DNA of 55,602 bases, taken from the NCBI GenBank assembly GCA_034433515.1, contig DAOUAL010000070.1:1-55602 (forward strand). The letters run 5' to 3'. Position 1 is the first letter of the stretch. Every line of letters begins with the position of its first letter. The DNA is from DAOTXS01 sp034433515. GTDB lineage: Bacteria; Chloroflexota; Anaerolineae; UBA4142. The translations under genes were made by a program, and so were the position numbers. Below the pieces are notes generated by a model. That model was not told where the DNA came from and ran no database searches. It was given only the letters and a program-made list of their open reading frames with translations. Positions 1 to 8,219 of this stretch are shown here, in pieces.

Positions 1-297
1 TTCTGGCAATGCTTTCAATGGGCGACCAGTACGCTTAATTCGTTGTCGTGCCCTCGCGTGCGCAGCCAGCCCATCAAACGGTTGACATTCAGAATGGAGG
101 CATCGCGCGGCGATTGGCGAATCATTGGTACCCTGGCAATGGTGGGCGTGGTCTGCGGCTTTTGACAGGCGGTTAAAACCACTGCCAGTGCAAGCGTTCA
201 CGCCCTTTCGATTTCGGTGATAGTCGGCGACTCGTCTGTACTCGCTTCAATCGCCTGATCCGATTTGGCAACAACCCTGATGAAAAGTTAAAATCTG
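1..297. other. Intergenic left edge without a confident gene
   Basis: No confident gene lies here. On the minus strand, 15-189 reads through a lipobox-like stretch (LAVVLTAC) and about 50 more codons to a TGA at 15-17, but the frame has no start with a normal signal-peptide N-region before an in-frame stop. It could be a decayed lipoprotein remnant. Positions 222-275 carry a copy of a repeat seen again near 49.6 kb. Confidence 0.4.
222..275 (+). repeat. Short copy of repeat family 3
   Basis: The 20 bases at 222-241 (AGTCGGCGACTCGTCTGTAC) are identical to 49624-49643. The bases at 246-275 match 49681-49710 with a few changes (TTCAxTCGCCxGATCCGA core). The 37 bases that separate the two blocks near 49.6 kb are reduced to 4 here, so this looks like an internally deleted copy. 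Both copies sit just upstream of a strong promoter. Confidence 0.6.
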
Positions 298-326
298 TTG
301 ACAAGCGGGATTAATCCTTTTATAAT
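298..326 (+). promoter_or_regulatory. Consensus sigma-A promoter P1
   Basis: TTGACA at 298-303 and TATAAT at 321-326 are separated by exactly 17 bases, a perfect consensus. Transcription would begin near 333, leaving a leader of about 255 nt before the binding-protein gene at 588. Confidence 0.85.
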
Positions 327-420
327 GTAGCCACGTTGATGCGCGCCCAGGTACAGAAAAAACCGCTCAATCTTTTCTATTCCCCTTGAGCATGCTTTTG
401 ATCTTGGGGCGCCGAGAGTT

Positions 421-449
421 TTGACAGACGCTTTCAATCCAAGTATAAT
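421..449 (+). promoter_or_regulatory. Consensus sigma-A promoter P2, in tandem with P1
   Basis: TTGACA at 421-426 and TATAAT at 444-449 are again 17 bases apart, a second perfect consensus 123 bp downstream of P1. Transcription would begin near 456, giving a leader of about 130 nt. Two perfect promoters in series suggest very high expression of the binding protein. Confidence 0.85.
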
Positions 450-484
450 CGCACCCAATTTACAACCTACCGAGGTGAGCGGTG

Positions 485-493
485 AAGGAGGTG
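485..493 (+). promoter_or_regulatory. Extra Shine-Dalgarno-like motif in the leader
   Basis: AAGGAGGTG lies 94 nt upstream of the start at 588, which has its own ribosome site (AGGAGG). A short GTG-started frame (496-537, 13 codons) follows, but spacing is poor. The same 9-mer recurs in three other leaders (17426, 24899 minus, 46258). Confidence 0.4.
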
Positions 494-587
494 GTGTGAG
501 TAAAGCAGGATGTTCCATTGTCTTGATGGAGCCCTGAACCCAATTTCGGTTTGACGCCACAAGTTCAAACATCCCCAGGAGGAGAAG

Positions 588-3167
588 ATGAAAAAAGTTT
601 TGCTTGCACTAGCATTGATGACAGTGCTGGTGTTTGTGGTGGCGTGTGCCACGCCGACGCCTGAACCGACCAAGCCACCGGCACCCACACAACCGCCAGC
701 CCCAACGGCGGTGCCGACCAAAGCACCAGAACCAACCAAGCCGCAACCCACCAACACCCCGGTTCCCCCAACCGCTACGCCGGTGCCGCTCAAGGGTGCT
801 AATGTGGACGAAGTGGTATTCTTTGAAGAACCCGATAGTGCCAAAGCCGTCAGTATGATTGAATCTGGCGATATGCACGTGTACGGTTTTTCGATTTCGG
901 ATCCCAAGATTGCTGCCAAGTTGAAAGATTCCAAGACTGCTACGGGCGATCCATCCTACGGCTCGACGACCGAATTGACTTTCAACCCCGCTGGTCCCAC
1001 CTTCAAAGATGGCCGCCTCAATCCCTTCTCTGTGCCCGCGATCCGCGAAGCGGTGAACATGCTGATTGATCGCAATTACATCGTCAAAGAAATCTATGGT
1101 GGCTTGGCGATCCCAATGTACACCGTGCTCAACCCGGTCTTTCCGGATTACGCCATGGTGGCGGACGTTGCCAAAGCCCTTGAAATCAAGTACGCGTACG
1201 ATCCCAAGAAAGCCAAAGAGATCATTGACGCTGAAATGAAAAAACTCGGCGCGGAACTGGTGGGTGGCAAATGGAATTACCAAGGGAAACCGGTCACGCT
1301 TGTCTTCCTCATCCGCACCGAAGATGAACGCCGTGCAATGGGTGATTACATTGCCAAACAATTTGAAGACATTGGCTTTACGGTAGATCGCCAATACAAG
1401 ACAGCGGCTGAAGTATCGCCACTGTGGCTTTCCGCTGACCCCACGGATGGCAAGATGCATATGTACACCGGTGGTTGGATCAGCACCGTGGTCAACCGCG
1501 ATCTCGCGAACAACTTTACCTTCTATTACACGCCGCGCGGTCTTACTGTTGCTTTGTGGCAGGCTTACAAACCGGCATCCGACTTTGACAAATTATCGGA
1601 ACGCTTGACCCGCCGCGATTACAAGGACGTGGCAGAACGCCGCCAAATGTTCGCGGACGCGCTTGCCATGTCGCTTAAAGATTCAGTGCGCATTTGGATT
1701 GCCAATCGTTCCAGCCTCAATGCGCGCCGCCAAGAACTCCAGGTTGCTTCTGACTTGGCAGGTGGTATCTCCGGTTCCTGGCTCTGGCCCTATACGATCG
1801 GCTTTGCCGGCAAGACCGGCGGTACGGTCCGATTTGGTGCCCCCAGCATGCTGACCCAACCGTGGAACCCCATCGGTGGGAGCAACTGGATTTACGACAC
1901 GATGATCTACCGTGGTACCGGTGAAATCGGAACGTACTCCGATCCATACACCGGCCTCTATTGGCCCCAACGCATCGAGAAAGCCGATGTAACCGTTCAG
2001 ACCGGCTTGCCGGTGAACAAGACGCTTGATTGGCTCACGCTCACCTTTGCGCCCACCATCGAAGTGCCCAAGGATGCATGGGTTGACTGGGATGCCGAAA
2101 AACAACAGTTCATCACCGTCGGCGAAAAGTACACGCAAACTCTGACTGCCAAGACCAAGACCGTGATCTATTACGACAAGAACATGTTCAAGATGAAATG
2201 GCATGACGGCAGCACCATGTCGCCCGCCGATTTCGTCATGGGCATGATTCTCACGTTCGACCGCGCGAATGCCAAGAGTTCGATCTATGACGAAGCGTAC
2301 GTCTCGGCGTTCAAGACCTTCCAGACCAACTTCCGCGGGTGGAAGATCGTCTCCAAGGATCCACTCGTCGTCGAAGCGTACAGCGAACAATTCTTCCCGG
2401 ATGCCGAGTACATCGTGAGCGCGCGTGATGTTTATCCGTACTATGCGCAAGGCATTGGCGCGTGGCACACCCTCTCGCTCGGTATTCAAGCCGAAGCCGC
2501 CAAGGAACTGACCTTCACGACTGCCAAGGCGACCAAACTCAAGGTCGAGTGGATGAACTTTATCGCCGGTCCTAGTCTCAAGATTCTTGAGAAATATCTG
2601 ACCGAATCAACAAGCAAAGGCACCCTTCCATACGCCAACACGCTCAAGGACTTTGTCGGCGCAACCGAAGTGGCTGACCGCTACAAGAACCTGGCGGCCT
2701 TTTACAAGGATCGCAATCACTTTTGGGTTGGCAACGGCGCGTTCTACCTCTACCAAGTTCGCCCAACCGAAAAAATCATCACCCTCCGCAAGTGGGCTGA
2801 ATTCCCGGATCCGGCGAACAAGTGGGCACGCTTCTCTGCCGCGCCAATCCCGGCAGTGGCAGTCTCCGGACCCAGCCGCGTGACCATTGGTCAAGCCGCC
2901 GCGTTCTCGATCAAAGTAACCTTCAAGAACCAACCGTATGCTGCCAAGGACATTCAGACGGTCAAGTTTCTCGTCGTGGATGCAACCAACAACATTGCGG
3001 TGACGGCGGATGCCAAAGCGGTCAAAGACGGTGAATGGACAGCTGCGTTGACTGCAGACCAGACCAGCAAACTCGCTACTGGTTCCAACCGCTTGGAAGT
3101 CGTCGTTGTCTCCAAGTTGGTGGCTATGCCGGTCTCTGAAGGATTCTCGTTTGTAACTGTCAAGTAA
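588..3167 (+). CDS. Large family-5 ABC substrate-binding lipoprotein
   Basis: This is the extracytoplasmic solute receptor of a peptide/opine/nickel-type ABC importer. It starts with a lipoprotein signal (MKKVLLALALMTVLVFVVAC, lipid on Cys20) followed by a Pro/Thr linker to about residue 68. The body resembles the SBP_bac_5 fold, with charged surface repeats and the typical LNPFSVPAIREAVNMLIDR segment. At 859 aa it is much longer than the usual 500-600. The last ~110 residues (from about 745) look like a beta-rich Ig-like domain added after the binding domain. The start at 588 has a strong AGGAGGAG site. It heads an operon with two permeases and two ATPases and is driven by tandem promoters P1/P2. 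Family assignment is firm; the ligand is unknown. Confidence 0.85.
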   Translation: MKKVLLALALMTVLVFVVACATPTPEPTKPPAPTQPPAPTAVPTKAPEPTKPQPTNTPVPPTATPVPLKGANVDEVVFFEEPDSAKAVSMIESGDMHVYGFSISDPKIAAKLKDSKTATGDPSYGSTTELTFNPAGPTFKDGRLNPFSVPAIREAVNMLIDRNYIVKEIYGGLAIPMYTVLNPVFPDYAMVADVAKALEIKYAYDPKKAKEIIDAEMKKLGAELVGGKWNYQGKPVTLVFLIRTEDERRAMGDYIAKQFEDIGFTVDRQYKTAAEVSPLWLSADPTDGKMHMYTGGWISTVVNRDLANNFTFYYTPRGLTVALWQAYKPASDFDKLSERLTRRDYKDVAERRQMFADALAMSLKDSVRIWIANRSSLNARRQELQVASDLAGGISGSWLWPYTIGFAGKTGGTVRFGAPSMLTQPWNPIGGSNWIYDTMIYRGTGEIGTYSDPYTGLYWPQRIEKADVTVQTGLPVNKTLDWLTLTFAPTIEVPKDAWVDWDAEKQQFITVGEKYTQTLTAKTKTVIYYDKNMFKMKWHDGSTMSPADFVMGMILTFDRANAKSSIYDEAYVSAFKTFQTNFRGWKIVSKDPLVVEAYSEQFFPDAEYIVSARDVYPYYAQGIGAWHTLSLGIQAEAAKELTFTTAKATKLKVEWMNFIAGPSLKILEKYLTESTSKGTLPYANTLKDFVGATEVADRYKNLAAFYKDRNHFWVGNGAFYLYQVRPTEKIITLRKWAEFPDPANKWARFSAAPIPAVAVSGPSRVTIGQAAAFSIKVTFKNQPYAAKDIQTVKFLVVDATNNIAVTADAKAVKDGEWTAALTADQTSKLATGSNRLEVVVVSKLVAMPVSEGFSFVTVK

Positions 3168-3171
3168 GTTT

Positions 3172-3204
3172 AGACCCTAAGGGTTTCCAGAACCCTTAGG
3201 GTCT
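3172..3204 (+). terminator. Intercistronic stem-loop after the binding-protein gene
   Basis: A perfect 14-bp stem (3172-3185 with 3191-3204, arms AGACCCTAAGGGTT / AACCCTTAGGGTCT) with a 5-nt loop begins 4 bases after the stop codon. It has no T tract, so it probably protects the mRNA 3' end or attenuates transcription, keeping the binding protein in excess over the permeases. Confidence 0.75.
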
Positions 3205-3220
3205 CCCAGTTCGATTGAGG

Positions 3221-3269
3221 GGGTCGTAGTGAAGAGTTGATTTTTTCCTGCTTCCCTACGACCCTTTTT
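3221..3269 (+). terminator. Probable rho-independent terminator or attenuator
   Basis: A 14-bp stem with one mismatch (GGGTCGTAGxGAAG pairing with CTTCxCTACGACCC) is followed by TTTTT at 3265-3269. It lies between the binding protein and the first permease, so read-through or a separate promoter is needed for the downstream genes. A TATAAT at 3271-3276 has no good -35. Confidence 0.7.
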
Positions 3270-3414
3270 GTATAATCCGTTCGATGGGTTATTCGCCATT
3301 ATTCATCCGATTATTCTCTAGCGTTTAAAGGTAGGATGCTTTGATCCTGCCGCAACCCTATTTTCGCTGACCGATGGCGTGCTAACGGTCAGTCAATAAT
3401 TGAGGGGGTATCCT

Positions 3415-4548
3415 ATGGCAACCGGAACAGTCCAAGAGGTCACACGACCTAAAGCCGGTATTCATATTCCAGAGACGCTGACCCGCGTTCTCAAATACGT
3501 ACTCTTTCGTGGGGCGGCGTTGTTCGCCACCGTTGTGATCGGCGTGTATCTAACCGTGCTGATCGCCAATATGGGCGGCTATCTCGATACGATTCGCCTT
3601 GCGCAAATCCGCGAGCAAGTTGGCGCGAGTATCCTGGGCGACCCAACGTTGCAACAATTACCTGCCAGCCAATTGCGCGAGCGAATTGATGAGCGAGTGG
3701 CAGTCGAGATGAAGCGGCTGCGGCTTGATCAACCCTTTTTCGTGCGTAGTATTGATTATCTCACCGATGCCCTAACGCTCAACCTTGGCCGTGCAGAATT
3801 CATCTCTAGTGATAGTGGCTCACGCCAAGTGCGCTTGATTCTCGTCGAACGGATGCCCTCGACCTTGCTTCTCTCTGCCACCTCGAACTTGTTTCTCTTC
3901 TTCACGGCGGTTTTCGTTGCCCTTTTTCTCTCCCGGCACTATGGCAGTTGGCTGGATCGGATTGTGATTGCCATGGCGCCCACATCGGCGGTCCCGGCGT
4001 GGTTCTACGGCATCTTTCTCATTCTCATCTTTGCTTCGATCCTGCACGTGTTACCGTTTGGGGGAATGGTAGATGCGCCGGTGCCGGAGACCTTCTCCGC
4101 CTACCTCATTAGTCTGCTCAAACATATGATTCTGCCGGTGAGCGCGTTGGTGCTCCACTCGATCTTTATCGGCATCTATAACTGGCGCACCTTCTTCCTC
4201 ATTTACTCGAGCGAAGACTATGTAGAGATGGCAAAAGCCAAAGGATTGACCTCGCGCACGATCGAGCGACGTTATATTCTGCGCCCCACATTGCCGCCGA
4301 TTGTTACGCAATTTGCTTTTACCCTCATCTATCTCTGGCAAGGCGCGATTATTTTGGAAACCGTCTTTTCCTGGCCCGGCTTGGGACGCTTGCTCTACCA
4401 AGCCATCAGTCTATTCGATGTGCCGGTGATTGTGGGCAACGTGGTGCTGATTGCCTATCTCTTGGTCGCCTCCGTCTTTTTGCTCGATATTATCTATGCC
4501 CTGCTTGATCCGCGGGTCAAGGTTGGCGGCGGGGAGCGACGATCATGA
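3415..4548 (+). CDS. Peptide-type ABC permease, DppB-like
   Basis: This is the first inner-membrane channel subunit of the importer. One membrane segment near residues 30-50 precedes a loop of about 90 residues, then five hydrophobic segments and a cytoplasmic EAA loop (YVEMAKAKGLTSRTIERRY) that docks onto the ATPases. The ATG at 3415 is preferred: GAGGGGG sits 8 bases upstream. An upstream in-frame TTG at 3400 would overlap that ribosome site. The length of 377 aa is slightly above the DppB norm because of the extracytoplasmic loop. Its stop overlaps the next start by 4 bp (ATGA), indicating translational coupling. Confidence 0.9.
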   Translation: MATGTVQEVTRPKAGIHIPETLTRVLKYVLFRGAALFATVVIGVYLTVLIANMGGYLDTIRLAQIREQVGASILGDPTLQQLPASQLRERIDERVAVEMKRLRLDQPFFVRSIDYLTDALTLNLGRAEFISSDSGSRQVRLILVERMPSTLLLSATSNLFLFFTAVFVALFLSRHYGSWLDRIVIAMAPTSAVPAWFYGIFLILIFASILHVLPFGGMVDAPVPETFSAYLISLLKHMILPVSALVLHSIFIGIYNWRTFFLIYSSEDYVEMAKAKGLTSRTIERRYILRPTLPPIVTQFAFTLIYLWQGAIILETVFSWPGLGRLLYQAISLFDVPVIVGNVVLIAYLLVASVFLLDIIYALLDPRVKVGGGERRS

Positions 4549-5903
4549 AAGGGATGCTAAACTTTTTCCGGGAATTGGCACATTATCGTTCAGCGATTTT
4601 GGGCTTGCTCATCATTGGCTTTTTACTCGCTGTTGCGGCGTATGCCGTGATCACATTACCCTACGATCAAGCCATCCAACTCTGGCGTGCCGGGGAAGAG
4701 GTGTGGGGCGATTATCCGCGGAACGCTGTCCCAGAATGGATGAACCTCTTTGCCAACAACACGCTCGCTCCAACCATTGTGATTGACAGCCGGAGCAACG
4801 TCAACGTCAAAAAGCAATCGCAACAAGTCTCTGAGGATATGCGCACGGCTGACTTGGTGATGCCTTTTGAGTACACCTCGGACGGTTTTCCCGATGAAAT
4901 CAATCTGTTCCTGAGTGCCAAGTTCCAACAAAAAAAGCCCCAAGCCACCATGACGTGGAAAACGCCGGATGGCAGAGAGATTCGGTTGGGTGACGCCACC
5001 ATCAGTGCTAGCGAACGTTTTGCCATTTCGATTGATCAACGATTGCGCATGAAACTCAACGACGTGGCGCCCCAAATCGCGCTCCTTGCCAAGCCAGAAA
5101 CGCTCGACAAAGACAAGCAACCCGAAGTCCTTAAAGGCAAGTACGAATTGATTGTCGAAGGGCTCACCTTTGAAAAAGATTCCACGCTGGATGCTAAATT
5201 GGTCATCTATGGTCAAGCGTATGGTTGGGCGGGCACCGACCACAAGCGCCGCGATATTATGATCGCCCTCTTGTGGGGCACGCCGATTGCGCTCGCCTTT
5301 GGTTTTCTCGCCGCGGTGGGTTCCACATTAACGACCTTTATCATCGCTGCAATCGGCTCGTGGTTTGGCGGCTGGGTGGATGCTCTCATCCAACGGCTCA
5401 CGGAAATCAACTCGGTGTTGCCCACCTTGCCCATCCTGATTCTGGTGGGGACTTTTTACACACGGAATATTTGGGCGATTCTGGGCGTTGTGATTTTGCT
5501 GGGCATCTTTAGTCTCTCGATCAAATCGTACCGCTCTATGTTTTTGCAAGTCAAAGAGATGCCCTATATCGAAGCCGCACACGCGTACGGTGCCAGCAAC
5601 CTGCGCATTGTCTTTCAATATATGATGCCCAAAATCGCACCGGTGCTCATTCCATCCTTTGTTACACTCATTCCAACGTTTGTGTTTCTCGAAGCCTCGC
5701 TCGCCGTGTTGGGCTTGGGCGATCCGCTCTTGCCCACGTGGGGCAAAGTGCTCAACGATGCGTACGCAAACGGTGCACTCTATAAGGGGTACTATTACTG
5801 GGTGATTGAGCCGGCGGTCTTGTTAATGTTGGCAGGTCTAGGTTTTGCGACTATCGGCTTTGCGCTGGATCGGATCTTTAATCCACGATTGCGGGAGATG
5901 TAA
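4545..5903 (+). CDS. Peptide-type ABC permease, DppC-like, with large insertion
   Basis: This is the second channel subunit, pairing with the DppB-like protein. A single N-terminal membrane helix (about 17-37) is followed by an extracytoplasmic region of roughly 180 residues before the conserved GTDxxxRDI segment (about 227-235) and the C-terminal permease domain. That domain has five helices and an EAA loop (YIEAAHAYGASNLRIVFQY). Ordinary DppC proteins have only about 50 residues at that place, so 452 aa is long. The inserted part has mixed alpha/beta character and may contact the unusually large binding protein. It overlaps the preceding gene by 4 bp and is followed after 2 bp by an ATPase gene. 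Confidence 0.9.
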   Translation: MKGMLNFFRELAHYRSAILGLLIIGFLLAVAAYAVITLPYDQAIQLWRAGEEVWGDYPRNAVPEWMNLFANNTLAPTIVIDSRSNVNVKKQSQQVSEDMRTADLVMPFEYTSDGFPDEINLFLSAKFQQKKPQATMTWKTPDGREIRLGDATISASERFAISIDQRLRMKLNDVAPQIALLAKPETLDKDKQPEVLKGKYELIVEGLTFEKDSTLDAKLVIYGQAYGWAGTDHKRRDIMIALLWGTPIALAFGFLAAVGSTLTTFIIAAIGSWFGGWVDALIQRLTEINSVLPTLPILILVGTFYTRNIWAILGVVILLGIFSLSIKSYRSMFLQVKEMPYIEAAHAYGASNLRIVFQYMMPKIAPVLIPSFVTLIPTFVFLEASLAVLGLGDPLLPTWGKVLNDAYANGALYKGYYYWVIEPAVLLMLAGLGFATIGFALDRIFNPRLREM

Positions 5904-5905
5904 GG

Positions 5906-6862
5906 ATGGGGAATGGTCTCTTAACCGTCGAGAAACTGCGTCTTCATTTCCGTTCCTCCAAAGGGGTCGTCCAAGCGGTTGATGATGTAAGTTTCGAACT
6001 CAAGCGCAACGAGGCGATGGTCTTTTTAGGCGAATCAGGGTGTGGCAAGACCTCGCTTGCCAAAGCCATCCTGCGGATGCTCCCGCGCAATGTCAAGGAA
6101 TATTCTGGCAAAGTGTTGCTCAATGGCACCGACATTATGCAATTGGACGATGAACAATTTCGACAACAAGTGCGTTGGGTCAAGATGTCTATGGTGCCCC
6201 AAGCAGCAATGAATTCGCTCAACCCGGTGATCCGGATCGGTGAACAAGTGGCAGAACCGACCGTGGCACATTACGGTTTGAAAAAAGAGGCATGGAATCA
6301 AGCGCGCGATGTGCTTCAGCGCGTTGGGGTGCCGCTCGATTTTATGAACCGCTATGCGTTTGAACTCAGCGGTGGAATGCGCCAACGCGTTGCCATTGCG
6401 ATGGCGTTGGTTACGAGTCCAGATGTGATCATCTTGGACGAACCGACCTCCGCGCTCGATGTGCTAACGCAAGCCAATATTATGAACGTCCTCAAACGCA
6501 TCAAGCAAGAAACCGAAACTAGTTTTATTCTCATCACCCACGATATTTCCACGTCCAGTGAGTTGGCAAACCGCGTTGCCGGGATGTACGCTGGTCAGAT
6601 TGTTGAATTGAGTGACGCCGAACGATTCTTTACCGCGCCGCTGCATCCCTATTCGCAGAAATTGATGGCGAGTGTGCCCACGCTTCGACAGACGAAAAAA
6701 CTAGAGTTTATTCCCGGGCAACCTCCCAGTCTGATCAATCCGCCCACCGGGTGCCGTTTTGCGCCACGGTGCCCGGTGAAATTTGAAAAGTGTACCGAAG
6801 AACCGCCGCTGTTTGATCTGCACGATGGACGGTTCGTCAAATGTTGGTTGTACGGAAAATAA
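5906..6862 (+). CDS. Peptide-type ABC ATPase, DppD-like
   Basis: One of the two ATPases that energise the importer. It has Walker A GESGCGKTS (42-50), Q-loop around Q99, signature LSGGMRQR (154-161), Walker B VIILDEP (174-180) and an H-loop (ITHD). The C-terminus has the oligopeptide-transporter extension with clustered cysteines (CRFAPRCPVKFEKC), typical of DppD/OppD. Length is normal at 318 aa. It starts 2 bp after the permease stop, with AAGG just before the ATG. Confidence 0.93.
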   Translation: MGNGLLTVEKLRLHFRSSKGVVQAVDDVSFELKRNEAMVFLGESGCGKTSLAKAILRMLPRNVKEYSGKVLLNGTDIMQLDDEQFRQQVRWVKMSMVPQAAMNSLNPVIRIGEQVAEPTVAHYGLKKEAWNQARDVLQRVGVPLDFMNRYAFELSGGMRQRVAIAMALVTSPDVIILDEPTSALDVLTQANIMNVLKRIKQETETSFILITHDISTSSELANRVAGMYAGQIVELSDAERFFTAPLHPYSQKLMASVPTLRQTKKLEFIPGQPPSLINPPTGCRFAPRCPVKFEKCTEEPPLFDLHDGRFVKCWLYGK

Positions 6863-6879
6863 GGTAGGGAGATTCAAGG

Positions 6880-7920
6880 ATGGAGACCGCTGTGGCGCAA
6901 TCGAATAACCGAACCTTGCTCTCGGTGCAAGACTTGCATACGTGGTTTGAATTACGACGCTGGGGTTTTGGTCGCGCTGGCTTTGTCCGCGCCGTGGATG
7001 GTGTCAGTTTCGATCTGGGTCAAGGCGAAGCCGTAGCATTTGTGGGCGAAAGTGGTTGTGGCAAGACCACCTTGGCAAAAACGATTCTGGGATTGTACAA
7101 GCCCACCAAAGGCACCGTGATCTTTGAAGGCAAACACATCGAAGAGTTTAAACCGCAGGATATGCGGTGGTATCGTTCGCAGGTGGGTTATGTGCAACAA
7201 GACCCGTACGGCGCGTTGCCTCCCTTTATGAACGTGCATCGGATTCTGGAGGAACCGTTGCTCATCAACGGTGTCAAAGACGCGGCGGAACGCGAGAAAC
7301 GCATCCGCGACGTCTTGACCGAAGTCAAGATGACTCCGGTCGAAGATTTTCTCAACAAGTTTCCGCATATGCTGAGCGGCGGACAACAACAACGCGTTGT
7401 CGTGGCGCGCGCGATGATCTTGCACCCCAAGATGATCGTGGCGGATGAGCCGGTCTCGATGCTCGATGCATCGGTGCGCGTGGAAATCTTGATGCTCTTG
7501 CGCGCTTTGCAACAAGAGCATCATCTCGCGGTCAGTTACATCACCCACGATCTTTCGACGGTGCGCTATTTCTCGGAACGCATCTTTGTGATGTACGCCG
7601 CCAAAATCGTCGAAAAGGCACCGGTGGATGATTTGTTGCGGCATCCGATGCATCCGTACACGCAGGCACTCTTGACCGCGATCCCTGATCCCGATGCCAA
7701 GAACGCCATAACCTTCAAAGAAGTGCCGCCGGGCGAACCGCCGAGTTTGGTCAACCCGCCCGCCGGTTGCCGTTTTCATCCGCGTTGTTCACAAATGATC
7801 AAAGGTTTGTGCGATATCCAAGCACCACCCGAATTTGAACCCGAGCCCAAGCATTATACGTTGTGTTGGCTCTATTCGCCGGAGTATCTCGCCAAAACCA
7901 ACGTGGTTCAGCCGGCATGA
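6880..7920 (+). CDS. Peptide-type ABC ATPase, DppF-like
   Basis: Partner ATPase of the DppD-like protein. It has Walker A GESGCGKTT (56-64), signature LSGGQQQR (165-172), Walker B MIVADEP (185-191), an ITHD H-loop and the C-terminal CRFHPRC extension of the oligopeptide family. Length is 346 aa. The start at 6880 follows the previous stop by 17 bp. Its stop overlaps the next small gene by 4 bp (ATGA), so that small gene belongs to the operon. Confidence 0.93.
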   Translation: METAVAQSNNRTLLSVQDLHTWFELRRWGFGRAGFVRAVDGVSFDLGQGEAVAFVGESGCGKTTLAKTILGLYKPTKGTVIFEGKHIEEFKPQDMRWYRSQVGYVQQDPYGALPPFMNVHRILEEPLLINGVKDAAEREKRIRDVLTEVKMTPVEDFLNKFPHMLSGGQQQRVVVARAMILHPKMIVADEPVSMLDASVRVEILMLLRALQQEHHLAVSYITHDLSTVRYFSERIFVMYAAKIVEKAPVDDLLRHPMHPYTQALLTAIPDPDAKNAITFKEVPPGEPPSLVNPPAGCRFHPRCSQMIKGLCDIQAPPEFEPEPKHYTLCWLYSPEYLAKTNVVQPA

Positions 7921-8141
7921 AAGAAACGATGAACCGTTTCAGTCCGCGTCAATTGATGTGTTTCGGTTTCGTCTTGTTACTCATCGGTGTGATCTTGCCG
8001 TTTGTGATGGTCTTGCGTCTCATCGAGCCCACCCTACTGCTCAACTTTATCGCTTATTTTTCGTCGTTGTTTGGTTTGCTCATTGGATTGTACGGCGTGG
8101 TGCTTTACGGCATATCTCGCCGGCACGATCATAACGATTAA
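7917..8141 (+). CDS. Small two-helix membrane protein
   Basis: A 74-aa protein of unknown function, translationally coupled to the DppF-like ATPase gene through an ATGA overlap. Two hydrophobic segments (about 12-33 and 41-64) are separated by a short charged turn (RLIEP), and the C-terminus is His/Asp-rich (RRHDHND). An alternative start is the ATG at 7929. Position at the end of the transporter operon suggests an accessory membrane peptide, but nothing in the sequence shows a function. Confidence 0.6.
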   Translation: MKETMNRFSPRQLMCFGFVLLLIGVILPFVMVLRLIEPTLLLNFIAYFSSLFGLLIGLYGVVLYGISRRHDHND

Positions 8142-8179
8142 CGCACTTGGCCTGTGGGGCTAGGAGCAACAAAAACTAT

Positions 8180-8198
8180 GCCCGACCTTTGGTCGGGC
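8180..8198 (+). terminator. Hairpin between the importer operon and the next binding protein
   Basis: A perfect 8-bp stem (GCCCGACC / GGTCGGGC) with a TTT loop lies 39 bp after the small membrane gene and 21 bp before the next start. There is no real T tract after it, so it is more likely an attenuator or mRNA processing/stability element than a strong terminator. Confidence 0.5.
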
Positions 8199-8219
8199 AG
8201 TTCTTATGTTGGAGTGCCA

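Noticed and set aside
15..189. Minus-strand lipoprotein-like frame at the left edge
   Set aside because: A lipobox-like LAVVLTAC is present, but there is no start codon with a normal signal-peptide N-region before an in-frame stop. Two frames are open there, so no gene is called.
3271..3276. TATAAT after the terminator at 3.27 kb as a promoter for the permease genes
   Set aside because: No -35 hexamer lies at 16-19 bases upstream, and the T run of the terminator occupies the spacer.
3400..3414. Upstream TTG start for the DppB-like permease
   Set aside because: It overlaps the GAGGGGG ribosome site that serves the ATG at 3415.
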